Positions 45,619 to 55,353 of a DNA stretch of 64,000 nt are shown here, one piece after another. Each line of letters opens with the position of its first letter. Position 1 is the first letter of the stretch. Both the position numbers and the translations under genes were made by a program. The DNA is from Flavobacterium hydrocarbonoxydans (GTDB lineage: Bacteria; Bacteroidota; Bacteroidia; Flavobacteriales; Flavobacteriaceae): assembly GCF_009789235.1 (NCBI RefSeq), contig NZ_WSTB01000001.1, forward strand, positions 1-64,000. Direction: 5' to 3'. The notes under the pieces were generated by a model. The model worked only from the letters and a program-made list of their open reading frames with translations. It was not told the DNA's origin and made no database searches.

Positions 45619-47262
45619 TTAATATCCAGGATTTTGAGGAAAATCTTTATTTTGATTTAAATCTAATGCTGATTGTGGTATTGGTCTTAAAATTTTAAGA
45701 GCCCCATCTACACCAACAAAATTAGCCTCTTCAATTTTATAATTATGAGCAGAAGCTCTTGCTACAAGAGTTCCTGTACGTTTCAAATCGGCCCAACGTT
45801 TGTACTCTCCTAATAATTCTCTACCTCTTTCGTCAAGAATATAATCAATATTAAACTGTGCTGCGGTAGCATTTGCAACTCCAGCTCTTTTTCTAACTTC
45901 GTTTAAACGAGCTAAACCAGTTGTTGGATTTCCAGCTTTTAGATAGGCCTCAGCAGCTACTAAATAGGTCTCTCCCAGCCTTGCCAAAATAATATCTCTT
46001 GTACTTACATTTCCTGTACTTGTAGGAGTAGTTGGGTCCGGATCATCGAATTTCTTAACTGGAATAGTTGTATAATCAAAGTTTTTAATCAATGTATATT
46101 CTGCAGCATATTCTCCCCAAGGATGATACTCGAAATCTGTTGATTTTCTTGATTCGTTTGCTGTTTCCCAAGCTAATCTGTCTGCTGGTGTAAACCATTT
46201 AGGCTCATAAAAATCTTTAATTTTTAAGTTGGTTTTATCAGCAACTCTAAAAAAGTCATAATAATTTGCGTATATCTCGGTCATAAAAGTAGCTTCCCAT
46301 CTTTTATCTCCTTTTTCATATAAACCTAAAGCATAACCTGTAGGCAATAAATTATAACTTCTTAATGGCGAACCACCTTTAGTTTCGCTACCACCTAAAT
46401 AAGAACTGAAATAATAAAATTGATTGTTACCTAAATTTTGAGGATCAGTACTTGTTGAATTTTTATCATATTGAACAGAGAAAATAGTCTCTGCATTCAA
46501 ATCGTTTCCTGGTTTGAATAATTGATCGAAAGCAATATTTAATCCCTGTCCTGCGATAGCGGCATCAGCATAAGAAGCAGCTTTAGTAAAATCGGCAGCA
46601 GTACCAAAAGTTTCGTACCCTCTGGTTAAATATACTTTTGCTAACAAATCGTTTACAGCTCTTTTGTTTACTTTTCCGCTTGTAGCGTAAGCATCTGTTC
46701 CAACATTGGCTAATGCTTCATCTAAATCAGCAATAATCTGATTGTAAACTTCTTCGGCAGAATTTCTTGTAAAAGATAAAATAGGACTTGTTACATGTTC
46801 GTTAACTATTGGCACACCTCCGTAATTTTGCACTAATAAAAAGTAAGCACTAGCTCTCAAAAATTTAGCTTCACCAACCAAAACGCTAACATTTGCATTT
46901 TGCTCTGTAACGGTTGAGTAATATACCGTTTTATTTACAGATTGTATTAGCTCGTAACAAGATTTATACAAAGGTCCAATTTCTGAAGAAGAAGGAACTA
47001 ACTGAGAATATTGACTTAAACCCGCTGGCTCAGGAGTTCTTCCTTCAGCATACATATCTGTCCCTGATTCAAAAATCCAGGGTGCACCACCGTAAATACC
47101 TTTTAGCCAGGCATAATTTGTATTAACTAATAATTGAAAACCTGATGCCGTCTTATAGGTTTCATCTGCTGGAACTGCAGAACGGCTATCTTCTTCGATA
47201 TAATCACTACATGAACTAAAAGCAGTAACAATTATTCCTAAAATTAATATTATTTTTTTCAT
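45619..47262 (-). CDS. SusD-like surface glycan-binding lipoprotein
   Basis: 547 residues. Lipoprotein signal (IIVTAFSSC, Cys at about 18) followed by an acidic export signal SDYIEED. RagB/SusD fold: TPR-like helices in the N-terminal half (ELIQSVNKTVYYS, GEAKFLRASAYFLLVQNYGGVPIV, AVNDLLAKVYLTRGY) and the family C-terminal block DILDERGRELLGEYKRWADLKRTG...DLNQNKDFPQNPGY. It binds pectic fragments at the outer surface as the lid of SusC, whose gene is 12 bp upstream. Confidence 0.95.
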   Translation of the reverse strand: MKKIILILGIIVTAFSSCSDYIEEDSRSAVPADETYKTASGFQLLVNTNYAWLKGIYGGAPWIFESGTDMYAEGRTPEPAGLSQYSQLVPSSSEIGPLYKSCYELIQSVNKTVYYSTVTEQNANVSVLVGEAKFLRASAYFLLVQNYGGVPIVNEHVTSPILSFTRNSAEEVYNQIIADLDEALANVGTDAYATSGKVNKRAVNDLLAKVYLTRGYETFGTAADFTKAASYADAAIAGQGLNIAFDQLFKPGNDLNAETIFSVQYDKNSTSTDPQNLGNNQFYYFSSYLGGSETKGGSPLRSYNLLPTGYALGLYEKGDKRWEATFMTEIYANYYDFFRVADKTNLKIKDFYEPKWFTPADRLAWETANESRKSTDFEYHPWGEYAAEYTLIKNFDYTTIPVKKFDDPDPTTPTSTGNVSTRDIILARLGETYLVAAEAYLKAGNPTTGLARLNEVRKRAGVANATAAQFNIDYILDERGRELLGEYKRWADLKRTGTLVARASAHNYKIEEANFVGVDGALKILRPIPQSALDLNQNKDFPQNPGY

Positions 47263-47274
47263 TAGATCTTTTTA

Positions 47275-50200
47275 TTAAAATTTAACACTTAATCCCAATT
47301 GGGTCGTAATAGATGCTGGACGGTTTACACCAAAAGAAGAACCTGCCCATTCTGGGTCGTATCCGTCAAAATCAGTAAATACAAATGGATCTAAAACGTT
47401 TACATAGATTCTGAAGTTACTCATTTTTAATTTTTTAAGTAAATCAGATTTCAAAGTGTATCCAAGTGAAATATTTTTAATTTTTACATAAGAAACATCT
47501 CTGTAAAAAGCAAAATTAGAACCCCAGAACGTGCCTGCACCTAAACCTGCTGGCCCTGGACGTGGATTAGAATTAGAAGCATTTGCCTCTATACCCGTAC
47601 CATTTGTTGGGATAAAATAATCCATTTTAATTTTCTGACGACCTCTATCTGTCACGTCAGCAAAGTTATCATGAAAACTACTTAAAACAGTTTGTCCCTG
47701 ACTTGTTAGCACTGAAAAGTTAAAATCGAACTGACCCACTGTCAATCTGGAGTATAAACTTCCCTGCCAATCTGGATTTGCATTCCCAATTACTGTTCTG
47801 TCATCCTGGTTAAATTTACCATCTCCGTTTAAATCCTTTGGTTTTGCCTGTCCTGGAGCCTGACCGTACGAAGCCGCTTCTGCTGCCTGACTTTCCTGCC
47901 AAACACCATCAAACACATAATTGTAATTTGGTCTTAATTCAGAACCTAAGATCAAGGTATTACCTATATCACTTACTTTATCCTGACCGTAAATTGACTC
48001 TAATTTATTTACGTTTTTAGTAAAGGTAAAAGTCGTTTCCCAGGTAACATTGTTTGATTTAATATTTTTAGTAGTCAATAAAACTTCAACTCCTTTATTA
48101 CTCACAGAACCTACGTTTGAAATTGTTCTATCCCAACCTGATTCAAGAGGCAATTCCTGCTCATAAATCAATTTATCAGATAATCTGTCATAAACATCTA
48201 CACTACCTGTAATTCTGTTTCTTAAAAATCCAAAATCAAGACCTACGTTGAACTCTCTCGTTTTTTCCCAGGTTAAACTTTGATTAGCAAGAGTACCTGA
48301 TCTCCATCCTGGTACTACTGTACTACCATTAGCGTAAAATGTTTGTCGATCTAATAAGGCTTGTGAAGTGTAAGGCTGTACATTATTATTACCTGTATAA
48401 CCAATACTTGCTCTTAATTTTAAGTCAGAAACGGTTTCGTTGCTATCTAAAAATGCCTCTTTACTAATTTTCCATCCTAATGCTAACGAAGGAAAACTTT
48501 CCCATTTAACACCTTCAGCCAATACAGAAGCTCCATCCCATCTGTTCGAAGCTGTCAATAAATATTTGTCTCTGAAAGCATAATTTACACGTACTGCATA
48601 AGAACTTAAAGTATTTCTAGCAAATGATGATCTTACATTATAACTTGACTGAACACCAGAACCAATATTATCTACACCCGTATCAAAAGGTTGTGTGGTA
48701 GAGTACAAATAAGATGATTCGTCTGTATTAGAGTACAAACTTTGTAGCAACAAAGCGCTTACATCGTGTCCGCCATCAAAAGAATGTTTCAAATCGATTT
48801 GATTATCCCAGGTATAATTGAAATTATCATAATTTTCTAATGAAGAAGAATTTTTGTTATTTAATTTAACACCTTCGTTCGATAGAGCTCCATAAGCTGT
48901 TCCATTAACCTGATTTACAATTCCTGCAGCAAAAGTAGTTTTCAATGATAACCATTTTAAAGGCTGATATTGAAAAAATACATTTCCAACAGTTTGCCAG
49001 CTTTTTTCGGTTTGAGATGAATTTGCAATTTCAACCAACGGGTTCACACTACTTGTTTTGTTTACAGCCCAGGAACCATCAGGATAGGTTAATTTTCCAG
49101 GTAAGAAAAACTCCTGACCAATTAATTCATTACCATTAGCATCTACAGCCCAAGGTGACATTAATGGACTTAACCTGAAAGCTTCCTGCATAGCTAAATC
49201 ACTACCTAATTGGGATTCAACACGTGCAACTGTAATATTAGCACCAGTAGAAAATTTATCATTTATTTTATGATTCAAACCTAATTTAAAGGTATATTTA
49301 TCTGTTGCGTCATTTTCGATTAGTCCCTCATCGCTTTGAATACCAAAGCCTAAATTGTAACTCAAACCAGAATCTGAACGTCCTGAAATATTTACATAAT
49401 TATTTTGAGTCATCCCTGGTTTCAATACTGCATCATACCAATCATAGCTATAACCTGCATTGGCTCTTGATACTAATAATGGACTTTGATTTCCAGCCAA
49501 AGTTGCCAATTGAGCCGGAGTCTGAGTTAAAGGCGTAGCACTCATATAAGCCACCTGATGAAATTTCCACCATTCTGCACCCGACATCATTTCCGGTAAT
49601 CTTGCTGCTGTTTTTGTACCATAAGAAGTTTCTAATGAAACATTAATACCAGATTTTGCCGAAGAACCACTTTTAGTAGTAATGATGATAACACCACTTG
49701 CTCCTCTTGATCCGTAAATAGCTGCTGAAGAGGCATCTTTTAAGACATCCATTCTGGCAATATCCTGTGGATTCAAAAAGTCGATTCCGTCTGTTGGAAC
49801 TCCATCTACAACGTATAACGGACCAGAACCTTCCTGTAAGGAATTGTTTCCTCTAATTACCACATTAAATCCATCACCCGAACGTCCAGAAGAAGAACTA
49901 ATCTGAACCCCTGGCGTACTTCCCTGAATTGCTTCTAATGGGCTTAAAACGTTTCTTTCTGTAATTGTTGCAGAACTAATAGTACTCACAGCTCCTGTCA
50001 AATCGCTTTTCTTAACTGTACCATATCCTACTACTACCACCTCGTTAAGTGCATTTGAAGCTTCAGAAAGCGTAACATTTACTTTCGATTTTCCTGCTAC
50101 ACTTACTTCTTGTGTCTGAAAACCCAAATAGCTAATTACTAAAATGGCTTTGCTACTTGATACATTTATTTTAAAGCTTCCTTCGAAATCAGTCGAAGTT

Positions 50201-50382
50201 CCGTTTTTAGTTCCTTTTTCAAGAATATTCACACCTGGTAACGAAAGACCAGTCACATCCGTAATTTTCCCTTCTATTGCAGTCGATTGCGCATACATTG
50301 TATTGCCCAACAGGAAGTTCAGGAAAAATAAAAATACAAGATTGTATTTTGTTTTTTTCTTTAATAGTTGTTTAATGTTCAT
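47275..50382 (-). CDS. SusC-like TonB-dependent outer-membrane transporter
   Basis: 1035 residues. Signal peptide ending TMYAQ, carboxypeptidase-regulatory-like domain (EGKITDVTGLSLPGVNILE), TonB box and plug (LNEVVVVGYGTVKKSDLTGA, YVVDGVPTDGIDFLNPQDIARMDVLKDASSAAIYGSRGASGVIIITTK), then a 22-strand barrel ending in TTQLGLSVKF with a terminal Phe. It imports oligosaccharides with the SusD partner. Its start is 41 bp after the GH28 gene, so it is in the same operon, reading from the LacI-operator promoter at 51908. Confidence 0.96.
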   Translation of the reverse strand: MNIKQLLKKKTKYNLVFLFFLNFLLGNTMYAQSTAIEGKITDVTGLSLPGVNILEKGTKNGTSTDFEGSFKINVSSSKAILVISYLGFQTQEVSVAGKSKVNVTLSEASNALNEVVVVGYGTVKKSDLTGAVSTISSATITERNVLSPLEAIQGSTPGVQISSSSGRSGDGFNVVIRGNNSLQEGSGPLYVVDGVPTDGIDFLNPQDIARMDVLKDASSAAIYGSRGASGVIIITTKSGSSAKSGINVSLETSYGTKTAARLPEMMSGAEWWKFHQVAYMSATPLTQTPAQLATLAGNQSPLLVSRANAGYSYDWYDAVLKPGMTQNNYVNISGRSDSGLSYNLGFGIQSDEGLIENDATDKYTFKLGLNHKINDKFSTGANITVARVESQLGSDLAMQEAFRLSPLMSPWAVDANGNELIGQEFFLPGKLTYPDGSWAVNKTSSVNPLVEIANSSQTEKSWQTVGNVFFQYQPLKWLSLKTTFAAGIVNQVNGTAYGALSNEGVKLNNKNSSSLENYDNFNYTWDNQIDLKHSFDGGHDVSALLLQSLYSNTDESSYLYSTTQPFDTGVDNIGSGVQSSYNVRSSFARNTLSSYAVRVNYAFRDKYLLTASNRWDGASVLAEGVKWESFPSLALGWKISKEAFLDSNETVSDLKLRASIGYTGNNNVQPYTSQALLDRQTFYANGSTVVPGWRSGTLANQSLTWEKTREFNVGLDFGFLRNRITGSVDVYDRLSDKLIYEQELPLESGWDRTISNVGSVSNKGVEVLLTTKNIKSNNVTWETTFTFTKNVNKLESIYGQDKVSDIGNTLILGSELRPNYNYVFDGVWQESQAAEAASYGQAPGQAKPKDLNGDGKFNQDDRTVIGNANPDWQGSLYSRLTVGQFDFNFSVLTSQGQTVLSSFHDNFADVTDRGRQKIKMDYFIPTNGTGIEANASNSNPRPGPAGLGAGTFWGSNFAFYRDVSYVKIKNISLGYTLKSDLLKKLKMSNFRIYVNVLDPFVFTDFDGYDPEWAGSSFGVNRPASITTQLGLSVKF

Positions 50383-50423
50383 AGTTTGTTTTTAATGGTT
50401 TGGTTAAATGATAGTTTTAGTTT

Positions 50424-51863
50424 TTAATTTTGAATCGATTCTATTTTTTTGTCATTGATATAGGTATTTATAAATTTTATGTCTTTTACATTTTTAAGGG
50501 AATACACCGAGTCCACTTTTTGAATTACCACATTTTTAAGTGTAATGTTGGTTATGGGAGATTCTTTGTAACCAAGGGCTAAGACGCCAAATTTCCCTCC
50601 GTTTTGAACAGTAATATTTTCAAGATATACGTTTCTGATGGTGGGTATAAAATTTCCCGCCTGAGCACCATAAACATCATAAAACATGTTAAGTTTCAGG
50701 ACACATTCTTTTACAGTTCCAACTTTAAGATTTCGAACATAAATATCTTCTGTAGTTCCGCCGCGTTTAGAATTTGTTTTGATGCGGATTGCCCTGTCAA
50801 GATTGGGGCTGTCCATAACACAATTTTCAACAAAAACATTATTGACACCTGCCGAAATTTCGCTTCCCATCACAACACCTCCGTGCCCATCGATCATTTT
50901 GCAATTTTGAACAATGATGTTTTTACTCGGAATCCCCACTCGTCTTCCATCAGCATCTCTGCCCGATTTTATGGCAATACAATCGTCACCTGTATTAAAG
51001 GTGCAATTCTTTATAATCACATTTTGCGAATATTCAGGATCACAGCCGTCATTGTTAGGACCGTGACTGTTAACTGTAACACCATCAACAATAACATTGT
51101 TCGATTTTATAGGATGTAAAACCCAGAAAGGCGCATTAATAATCGTGACCTCTTTTATCAAAACAGTGTTACACTCAAAGAATTCAACGAAATTGGGACG
51201 TAAATAATGGCCCTCACCAAAAACTCTTTCGACAACCGGAGTTCCTATTTCGCCCATTTCGACTAAACGATCTCTATTGAGCTTATCCATCTGAGACGGG
51301 TTTCCTTTTTCCCAGCCATAGTTTTTACTACCGCACCAAGGCCACCAATTTTCTTTATTTGCCTGACCGTTTAAAATTCCTTTTCCGGTAATGGCAACAT
51401 TGGTTTTATTTTTAGCATATATAAGAGGAGAATAATTCATTACTTCTGTTCCTTCAAAAGAAGTATGTACTAAAGGATATAATTTTGAATCGGTAGAAAA
51501 AAGAATTTCAGCTTTGTCAGCTAAATGTAAATTCACATTACTTTCTAAATGTATAGGTCCTGTTAAAAATTTTCCATCAGGAACTATTACTTTTCCACCT
51601 CCATTTTCTGCACAGGCTTTTATTGCTTTTGCAAAAGCAGCTGTGTTTAAAGTTTTTCCATCTGCAATCGCTCCATAGTCCTTTATATTATAATTTTTAT
51701 TTAAAAACTGAGTTTCAGGAATGCTTTTTACAATTAATTCCATTTTTTTCCACGGATTTGCTTCAGAAGCACCAGAAACTTGTTTTCCACAAGATAAAAC
51801 CAACATTCCAATTGCACTTAAAATAGCAATAGGTTTTAACGTTATGTACTTATCTATAATCAT
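50424..51863 (-). CDS. GH28 polygalacturonase-like lipoprotein
   Basis: 479 residues. Lipobox VLSC near residue 25. Beta-helix with GH28 blocks PNNDGCDPEYS, TGDDCIAIKSGRDADG and GHGGVVMGSEISAGV. Related to the GH28 at 36905 but with a longer loop containing GSKNYGWEKGNPSQ. It opens the big minus-strand operon (GH28-susC-susD, then the enzyme genes), and its promoter carries the best LacI-type palindrome in the window. Likely an exo-polygalacturonase giving galacturonate; inference. Confidence 0.92.
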   Translation of the reverse strand: MIIDKYITLKPIAILSAIGMLVLSCGKQVSGASEANPWKKMELIVKSIPETQFLNKNYNIKDYGAIADGKTLNTAAFAKAIKACAENGGGKVIVPDGKFLTGPIHLESNVNLHLADKAEILFSTDSKLYPLVHTSFEGTEVMNYSPLIYAKNKTNVAITGKGILNGQANKENWWPWCGSKNYGWEKGNPSQMDKLNRDRLVEMGEIGTPVVERVFGEGHYLRPNFVEFFECNTVLIKEVTIINAPFWVLHPIKSNNVIVDGVTVNSHGPNNDGCDPEYSQNVIIKNCTFNTGDDCIAIKSGRDADGRRVGIPSKNIIVQNCKMIDGHGGVVMGSEISAGVNNVFVENCVMDSPNLDRAIRIKTNSKRGGTTEDIYVRNLKVGTVKECVLKLNMFYDVYGAQAGNFIPTIRNVYLENITVQNGGKFGVLALGYKESPITNITLKNVVIQKVDSVYSLKNVKDIKFINTYINDKKIESIQN

Positions 51864-51907
51864 TTGCGTAGTATTAACTTGTTTTTGAATTAGAATATCA
51901 ACTTTTA

Positions 51908-51953
51908 TGTAATCGATTACACGAAAGTAAAAAAATAGTTTGAATACACCAAA
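51908..51953 (-). promoter_or_regulatory. Promoter with LacI-type operator for the GH28-susCD operon
   Basis: Minus strand: TTTG (51950-51953), 20-bp spacer, TACTTTCG (51922-51929, one mismatch to TAnnTTTG), and directly adjoining it the perfect palindrome TGTAATCGATTACA (51908-51921). Confidence 0.75.
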
Positions 51954-52071
51954 TTAATTTAGAAAAAAATTATATATTTAATTTTTATTACCAAATATAA
52001 TTACACTTAATGTAAAAAAAGCCATAATTTATTATATTTATAAAATATAAAACGTTGTAGTTTAAAATTAA

Positions 52072-52121
52072 GGTAATCGATAACAATTTATATTGAATTA
52101 TATAAAAAAGATGTATTTTTG
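52072..52121 (+). promoter_or_regulatory. Promoter and operator-like site of lacI
   Basis: GGTAATCGATAACA (52072-52085) matches 12 of 14 bases of the operator. TTG (52093-52095), 18-bp spacer and TATTTTTG (52114-52121) form the promoter. Here the site lies upstream of the -33 element, not at the start point, so autoregulation may work differently. Confidence 0.65.
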
Positions 52122-52150
52122 TCAACAAACAATCAAAACCAATTTTTCGA

Positions 52151-53179
52151 ATGAGCGAAAAAATAACCATTTATGACATTGCCAAAAAGCTCAATATCAC
52201 GGCTGCAACAGTTTCAAGAGCTTTAAACAATAATCCAAAAATAAAAGAAAGCACACGTGAGCTGGTTATTAAAACCGCTGAGTCAATGAACTATAAGCAA
52301 AACAAACTGGCTTTAGCATTAAAAAGTGGCCGAAGTAATAATATAGGTGTTATTGTTCCTCGTATTGATAGTAACTTTTTTGCTTCGGTAATCCGTGGAA
52401 TTGAAGAAGAACTTCAGCCACACGGTTATCAGGTAATCATCTGCCAGACTCATGAAGATCCTAAAAGAGAAAACGAAAATCTTTATACCTTAATAGATGC
52501 TCAGGTAGATGGTATATTAATGTCGGTAACCGATGTTACTCCTGACAATGACAAAGCTTTTCATAATGTGCTGGAAAAAAATGTTCCTTTGATCTTTTTT
52601 GACCGAAGCAGACACATTGAAGGTGTTAGTTCTGTAACCATCAATGACTTCAAAGGCGGTTATATTGCTACAAAACATTTGATAAATGAAGGCTGTAGAT
52701 GTATTGCGCATTTATCAGGAGATCAGTCACTTGATATTTTCAAAAATCGTTTTTTAGGTTACAAGCAAGCTTTGCTAGATAACGGAATGACATTCAATGA
52801 AAAATATGTAATTCGTTCCAAAAGTAGTGTCGAAGCCGGAAAAGAAGCTGTTGATATTTTATTACAATTAGATACTCCGCCAGATGCTATCTTTTCGTCG
52901 AGTGATTTTGCCGCTTTGGGTGCCATTCAGGAATTAAAAGAAAGAAATATCAGTATTCCGAAACAATTTTGCGTAGCAGGTTTCAGTAACGAACCTTTTA
53001 CCAAATTCATGGAATTATCTATAACTTCTGTAGATCAGTCTCCGCTAGAAATGGGAAAAATGTCTGCCCGTGTTTTCCTCGAACAAGTAGATAAAACAGA
53101 TACTATCAAAATCGAGAAAAAAGTAGTTCTGGCACCAGAATTACACATTCGTAAATCTTCGTCGAGAACAAAAACTTAA
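52151..53179 (+). CDS. LacI-family transcriptional regulator of pectin/uronate genes
   Basis: 342 residues. N-terminal helix-turn-helix and hinge (ITIYDIAKKLNITAATVSRALNNNPKIKESTRELV), then a periplasmic-binding-protein-like sugar domain (NNIGVIVPRIDSNFFASVIRGIEEEL, PLIFFDR, FKGGYIATKHLI, DAIFSSSDFAALGAI). The LacI family binds palindromes with a central CG and releases on sugar binding. Its place between the pectin enzyme operon and the uronate operon, and the matching palindromes at three promoters plus its own, make it the likely repressor of both. The effector is probably galacturonate or a KDG-type intermediate; inference. Confidence 0.93.
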   Translation: MSEKITIYDIAKKLNITAATVSRALNNNPKIKESTRELVIKTAESMNYKQNKLALALKSGRSNNIGVIVPRIDSNFFASVIRGIEEELQPHGYQVIICQTHEDPKRENENLYTLIDAQVDGILMSVTDVTPDNDKAFHNVLEKNVPLIFFDRSRHIEGVSSVTINDFKGGYIATKHLINEGCRCIAHLSGDQSLDIFKNRFLGYKQALLDNGMTFNEKYVIRSKSSVEAGKEAVDILLQLDTPPDAIFSSSDFAALGAIQELKERNISIPKQFCVAGFSNEPFTKFMELSITSVDQSPLEMGKMSARVFLEQVDKTDTIKIEKKVVLAPELHIRKSSSRTKT

Positions 53180-53187
53180 TAATTTTT

Positions 53188-53720
53188 AAACCATATAAGT
53201 GATATAAGTAAATTTATATACGATGCCTATAAAAAAAAGCAGCTCATTTAAGAGCTGCTTTTTAGTTTTGATATGTTTCATTTTTTTTTCCACCATATAA
53301 GTGATATAAGTTCATTTTAACTTTGTGTCTATTTTAGAATCAAGCTTAAAATTTAAAAAAGACTAAACTAAAAAGCAGCTCTTAAATTGAGCTGCTTTTT
53401 GGTTTTGATATGTTTCATTTTTTTTTCACCATATAAGTGATATAAGTTCATTTTAACTTTGTGTCTATTTTAGAATCAAGCTTAAAATTTAAAAAAGACT
53501 AAAACTAAAAAGCAGCTCTTAAATTGAGCTGCTTTTTGGTTTTGATATGTTTCATTTTTTTTTCACCATATAAGAGATATAAGTTCATTTTAACTTTGTG
53601 TCGATTTTAGAATCAAGCTTAAAATTTAAAAAAGACTAAAACTAAAAAGTAGCTCTTAAATGAGCTGCTTTTTAGTTTTAGTCATAGTATATTAAATTAA
53701 CTTATATGACTTATATGGTA
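53188..53720. repeat. 137-bp tandem repeat with terminator-like hairpins
   Basis: The 548-bp gap holds four hairpins AAAAGCAGCTC / GAGCTGCTTTT followed by T (53235-53263, 53371-53400, 53508-53537, 53645-53673; the last has a G-U pair). Between them lie copies of CCATATAAGTGATATAAG and a shared block containing CTTTGTGTCTATTTTAGAA. The period is 137 bp (53271, 53408, 53545). The outer hairpins can terminate lacI from the left and uxaA from the right. Confidence 0.92.
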
Positions 53721-53727
53721 AAAAAAA

Positions 53728-55350
53728 TCATAAAGAAACTCCTCTTTTCCATGGAATAAAATCGTTTTGGTTTAAAAGGGCTGCTTTGGTTTTGATTGTT
53801 CCGCTGGCGATGTCAATAATAAATTCAAGCATTTCATCGGCCATTTCATCTATTGATTTTTCTCCAGTGATAATTCCGCCTGTATCAATATCGATAATAT
53901 CAGACATTTTTTTAGCCAAATCAGTATTAGATGAAATCTTAACAACTGGCGCAATAGGGTTTCCTGTTGGAGTTCCTAAACCTGTTGTGAACAAAACCAT
54001 ATTGGCACCTGAACCCACCATTGCAGTAGTACATTCTACATCGTTTCCTGGTGTACATAATAAGGTAAAACCTGGCTCATTAATATATTCTCCATAATCA
54101 TAAACGCCTACAATTGGAGAAGTTCCTCCTTTTTTAGCAGCGCCAGCAGACTTCATTGCATCTGTAATCAAACCGTCTTTTATATTTCCTGGAGATGGAT
54201 TCATATCAAATCCTGACCCGGCATCAACAACCGTTTTTTCGTACCATTGCATCAAATCCAAGAAACGTTTTCCATCTTTGTCATCCACACAACGATTTAC
54301 CAACTCTTGTTCAACACCACATAATTCTGGAAATTCAGAAAGAATGGTTGTTCCTCCCAAAGCAACCAAATGATCCGATAACACACCTAATGTAGGATTA
54401 GCCGAAATCCCAGAAAAACCGTCTGATCCACCACATTCTAAACCAATTCTTAATTTAGATAATGGCGCAGGAGTTCTTTTTATTTCGTTTGCTTTTTTGA
54501 TTGCTTCAAAAGTATCTTTTACAACACTGCTCAACATAGCTTCAATAGTCCCGATTTGCTGTTGGTCGTAAATCAAAACCGGCTTTTTACTGTTTGGATT
54601 TATTTCATCCAAAGCATCTTTAAATATCTGAATCTGAAGATTCTGACATCCTAAACTTAAAACTGTTGCACCCGCCACGTTTGGATTGTTTACATAACCC
54701 GCCAGTAATTTAGCCAGACTGTGCGAATCCTGACGAATTCCGCCACAACCGCCCTGATGCGTAATAAATTTTACTTCAATATTATTGAACAAGTTAGCAT
54801 CATTTGAAGCCGCTTCATTTCCAGTCCCTCCTGTTTCAGATTTCACCAAAGAACGAAGTAATAATTGATAATCGTTTTCTTTAGGTTTCATCAATTCTTT
54901 CTCAAAAATATCTTTTAGAATTTCAATATTTCTGTTTTCACAAAAAACCAAAGGAAAAAACAACCAGACATTCTCAGTCCCTACCTGCCCATCTTCTCTG
55001 TGATAGCCCAAAAACGTTCTGTCTTTCCATTTATCAATATTAGGCGCTGTCCAGCCAATCGTTTCCGTTTTTCCGGTTACTTTGTCGCTTTCGTGTTTTA
55101 CATTCAAAGTCGAAAGTAAGCCGCCTTTTTCGATTCTAGCACTGGCTTTTCCAACCAAAACGCCATACATAATGATTCTGTCTCCTACATTAAAAGGAAC
55201 CATTGCGATCTTATGTTTCATTTTCACATCAGACTCAACAACAATTGATTCTCCTTCAAAATCAATCACTTCGCCTGCTGTAAGATTCACCAAAGCAACT
55301 GCTACATTATCGGTTGGGTGAACTTTTATTAGTTTTTTTTGCGTTGCCAT
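53728..55350 (-). CDS. uxaA: Altronate dehydratase (UxaA)
   Basis: 540 residues, a complete two-part UxaA: N-terminal SAF domain (about 1-100, KVHPTDNVAVAL) and C-terminal catalytic part with THQGGCGGIRQDSHSL, LSLGCQNLQI, LECGGSDGFSGISANP and LLCTPGNDVECTTAMVGSG, whose Cys and Asp residues hold the metal. Converts D-altronate to 2-keto-3-deoxygluconate. It is the last gene of the uronate operon, 3 bp after uxaB. Confidence 0.95.
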   Translation of the reverse strand: MATQKKLIKVHPTDNVAVALVNLTAGEVIDFEGESIVVESDVKMKHKIAMVPFNVGDRIIMYGVLVGKASARIEKGGLLSTLNVKHESDKVTGKTETIGWTAPNIDKWKDRTFLGYHREDGQVGTENVWLFFPLVFCENRNIEILKDIFEKELMKPKENDYQLLLRSLVKSETGGTGNEAASNDANLFNNIEVKFITHQGGCGGIRQDSHSLAKLLAGYVNNPNVAGATVLSLGCQNLQIQIFKDALDEINPNSKKPVLIYDQQQIGTIEAMLSSVVKDTFEAIKKANEIKRTPAPLSKLRIGLECGGSDGFSGISANPTLGVLSDHLVALGGTTILSEFPELCGVEQELVNRCVDDKDGKRFLDLMQWYEKTVVDAGSGFDMNPSPGNIKDGLITDAMKSAGAAKKGGTSPIVGVYDYGEYINEPGFTLLCTPGNDVECTTAMVGSGANMVLFTTGLGTPTGNPIAPVVKISSNTDLAKKMSDIIDIDTGGIITGEKSIDEMADEMLEFIIDIASGTIKTKAALLNQNDFIPWKRGVSL

Positions 55351-55353
55351 AAC

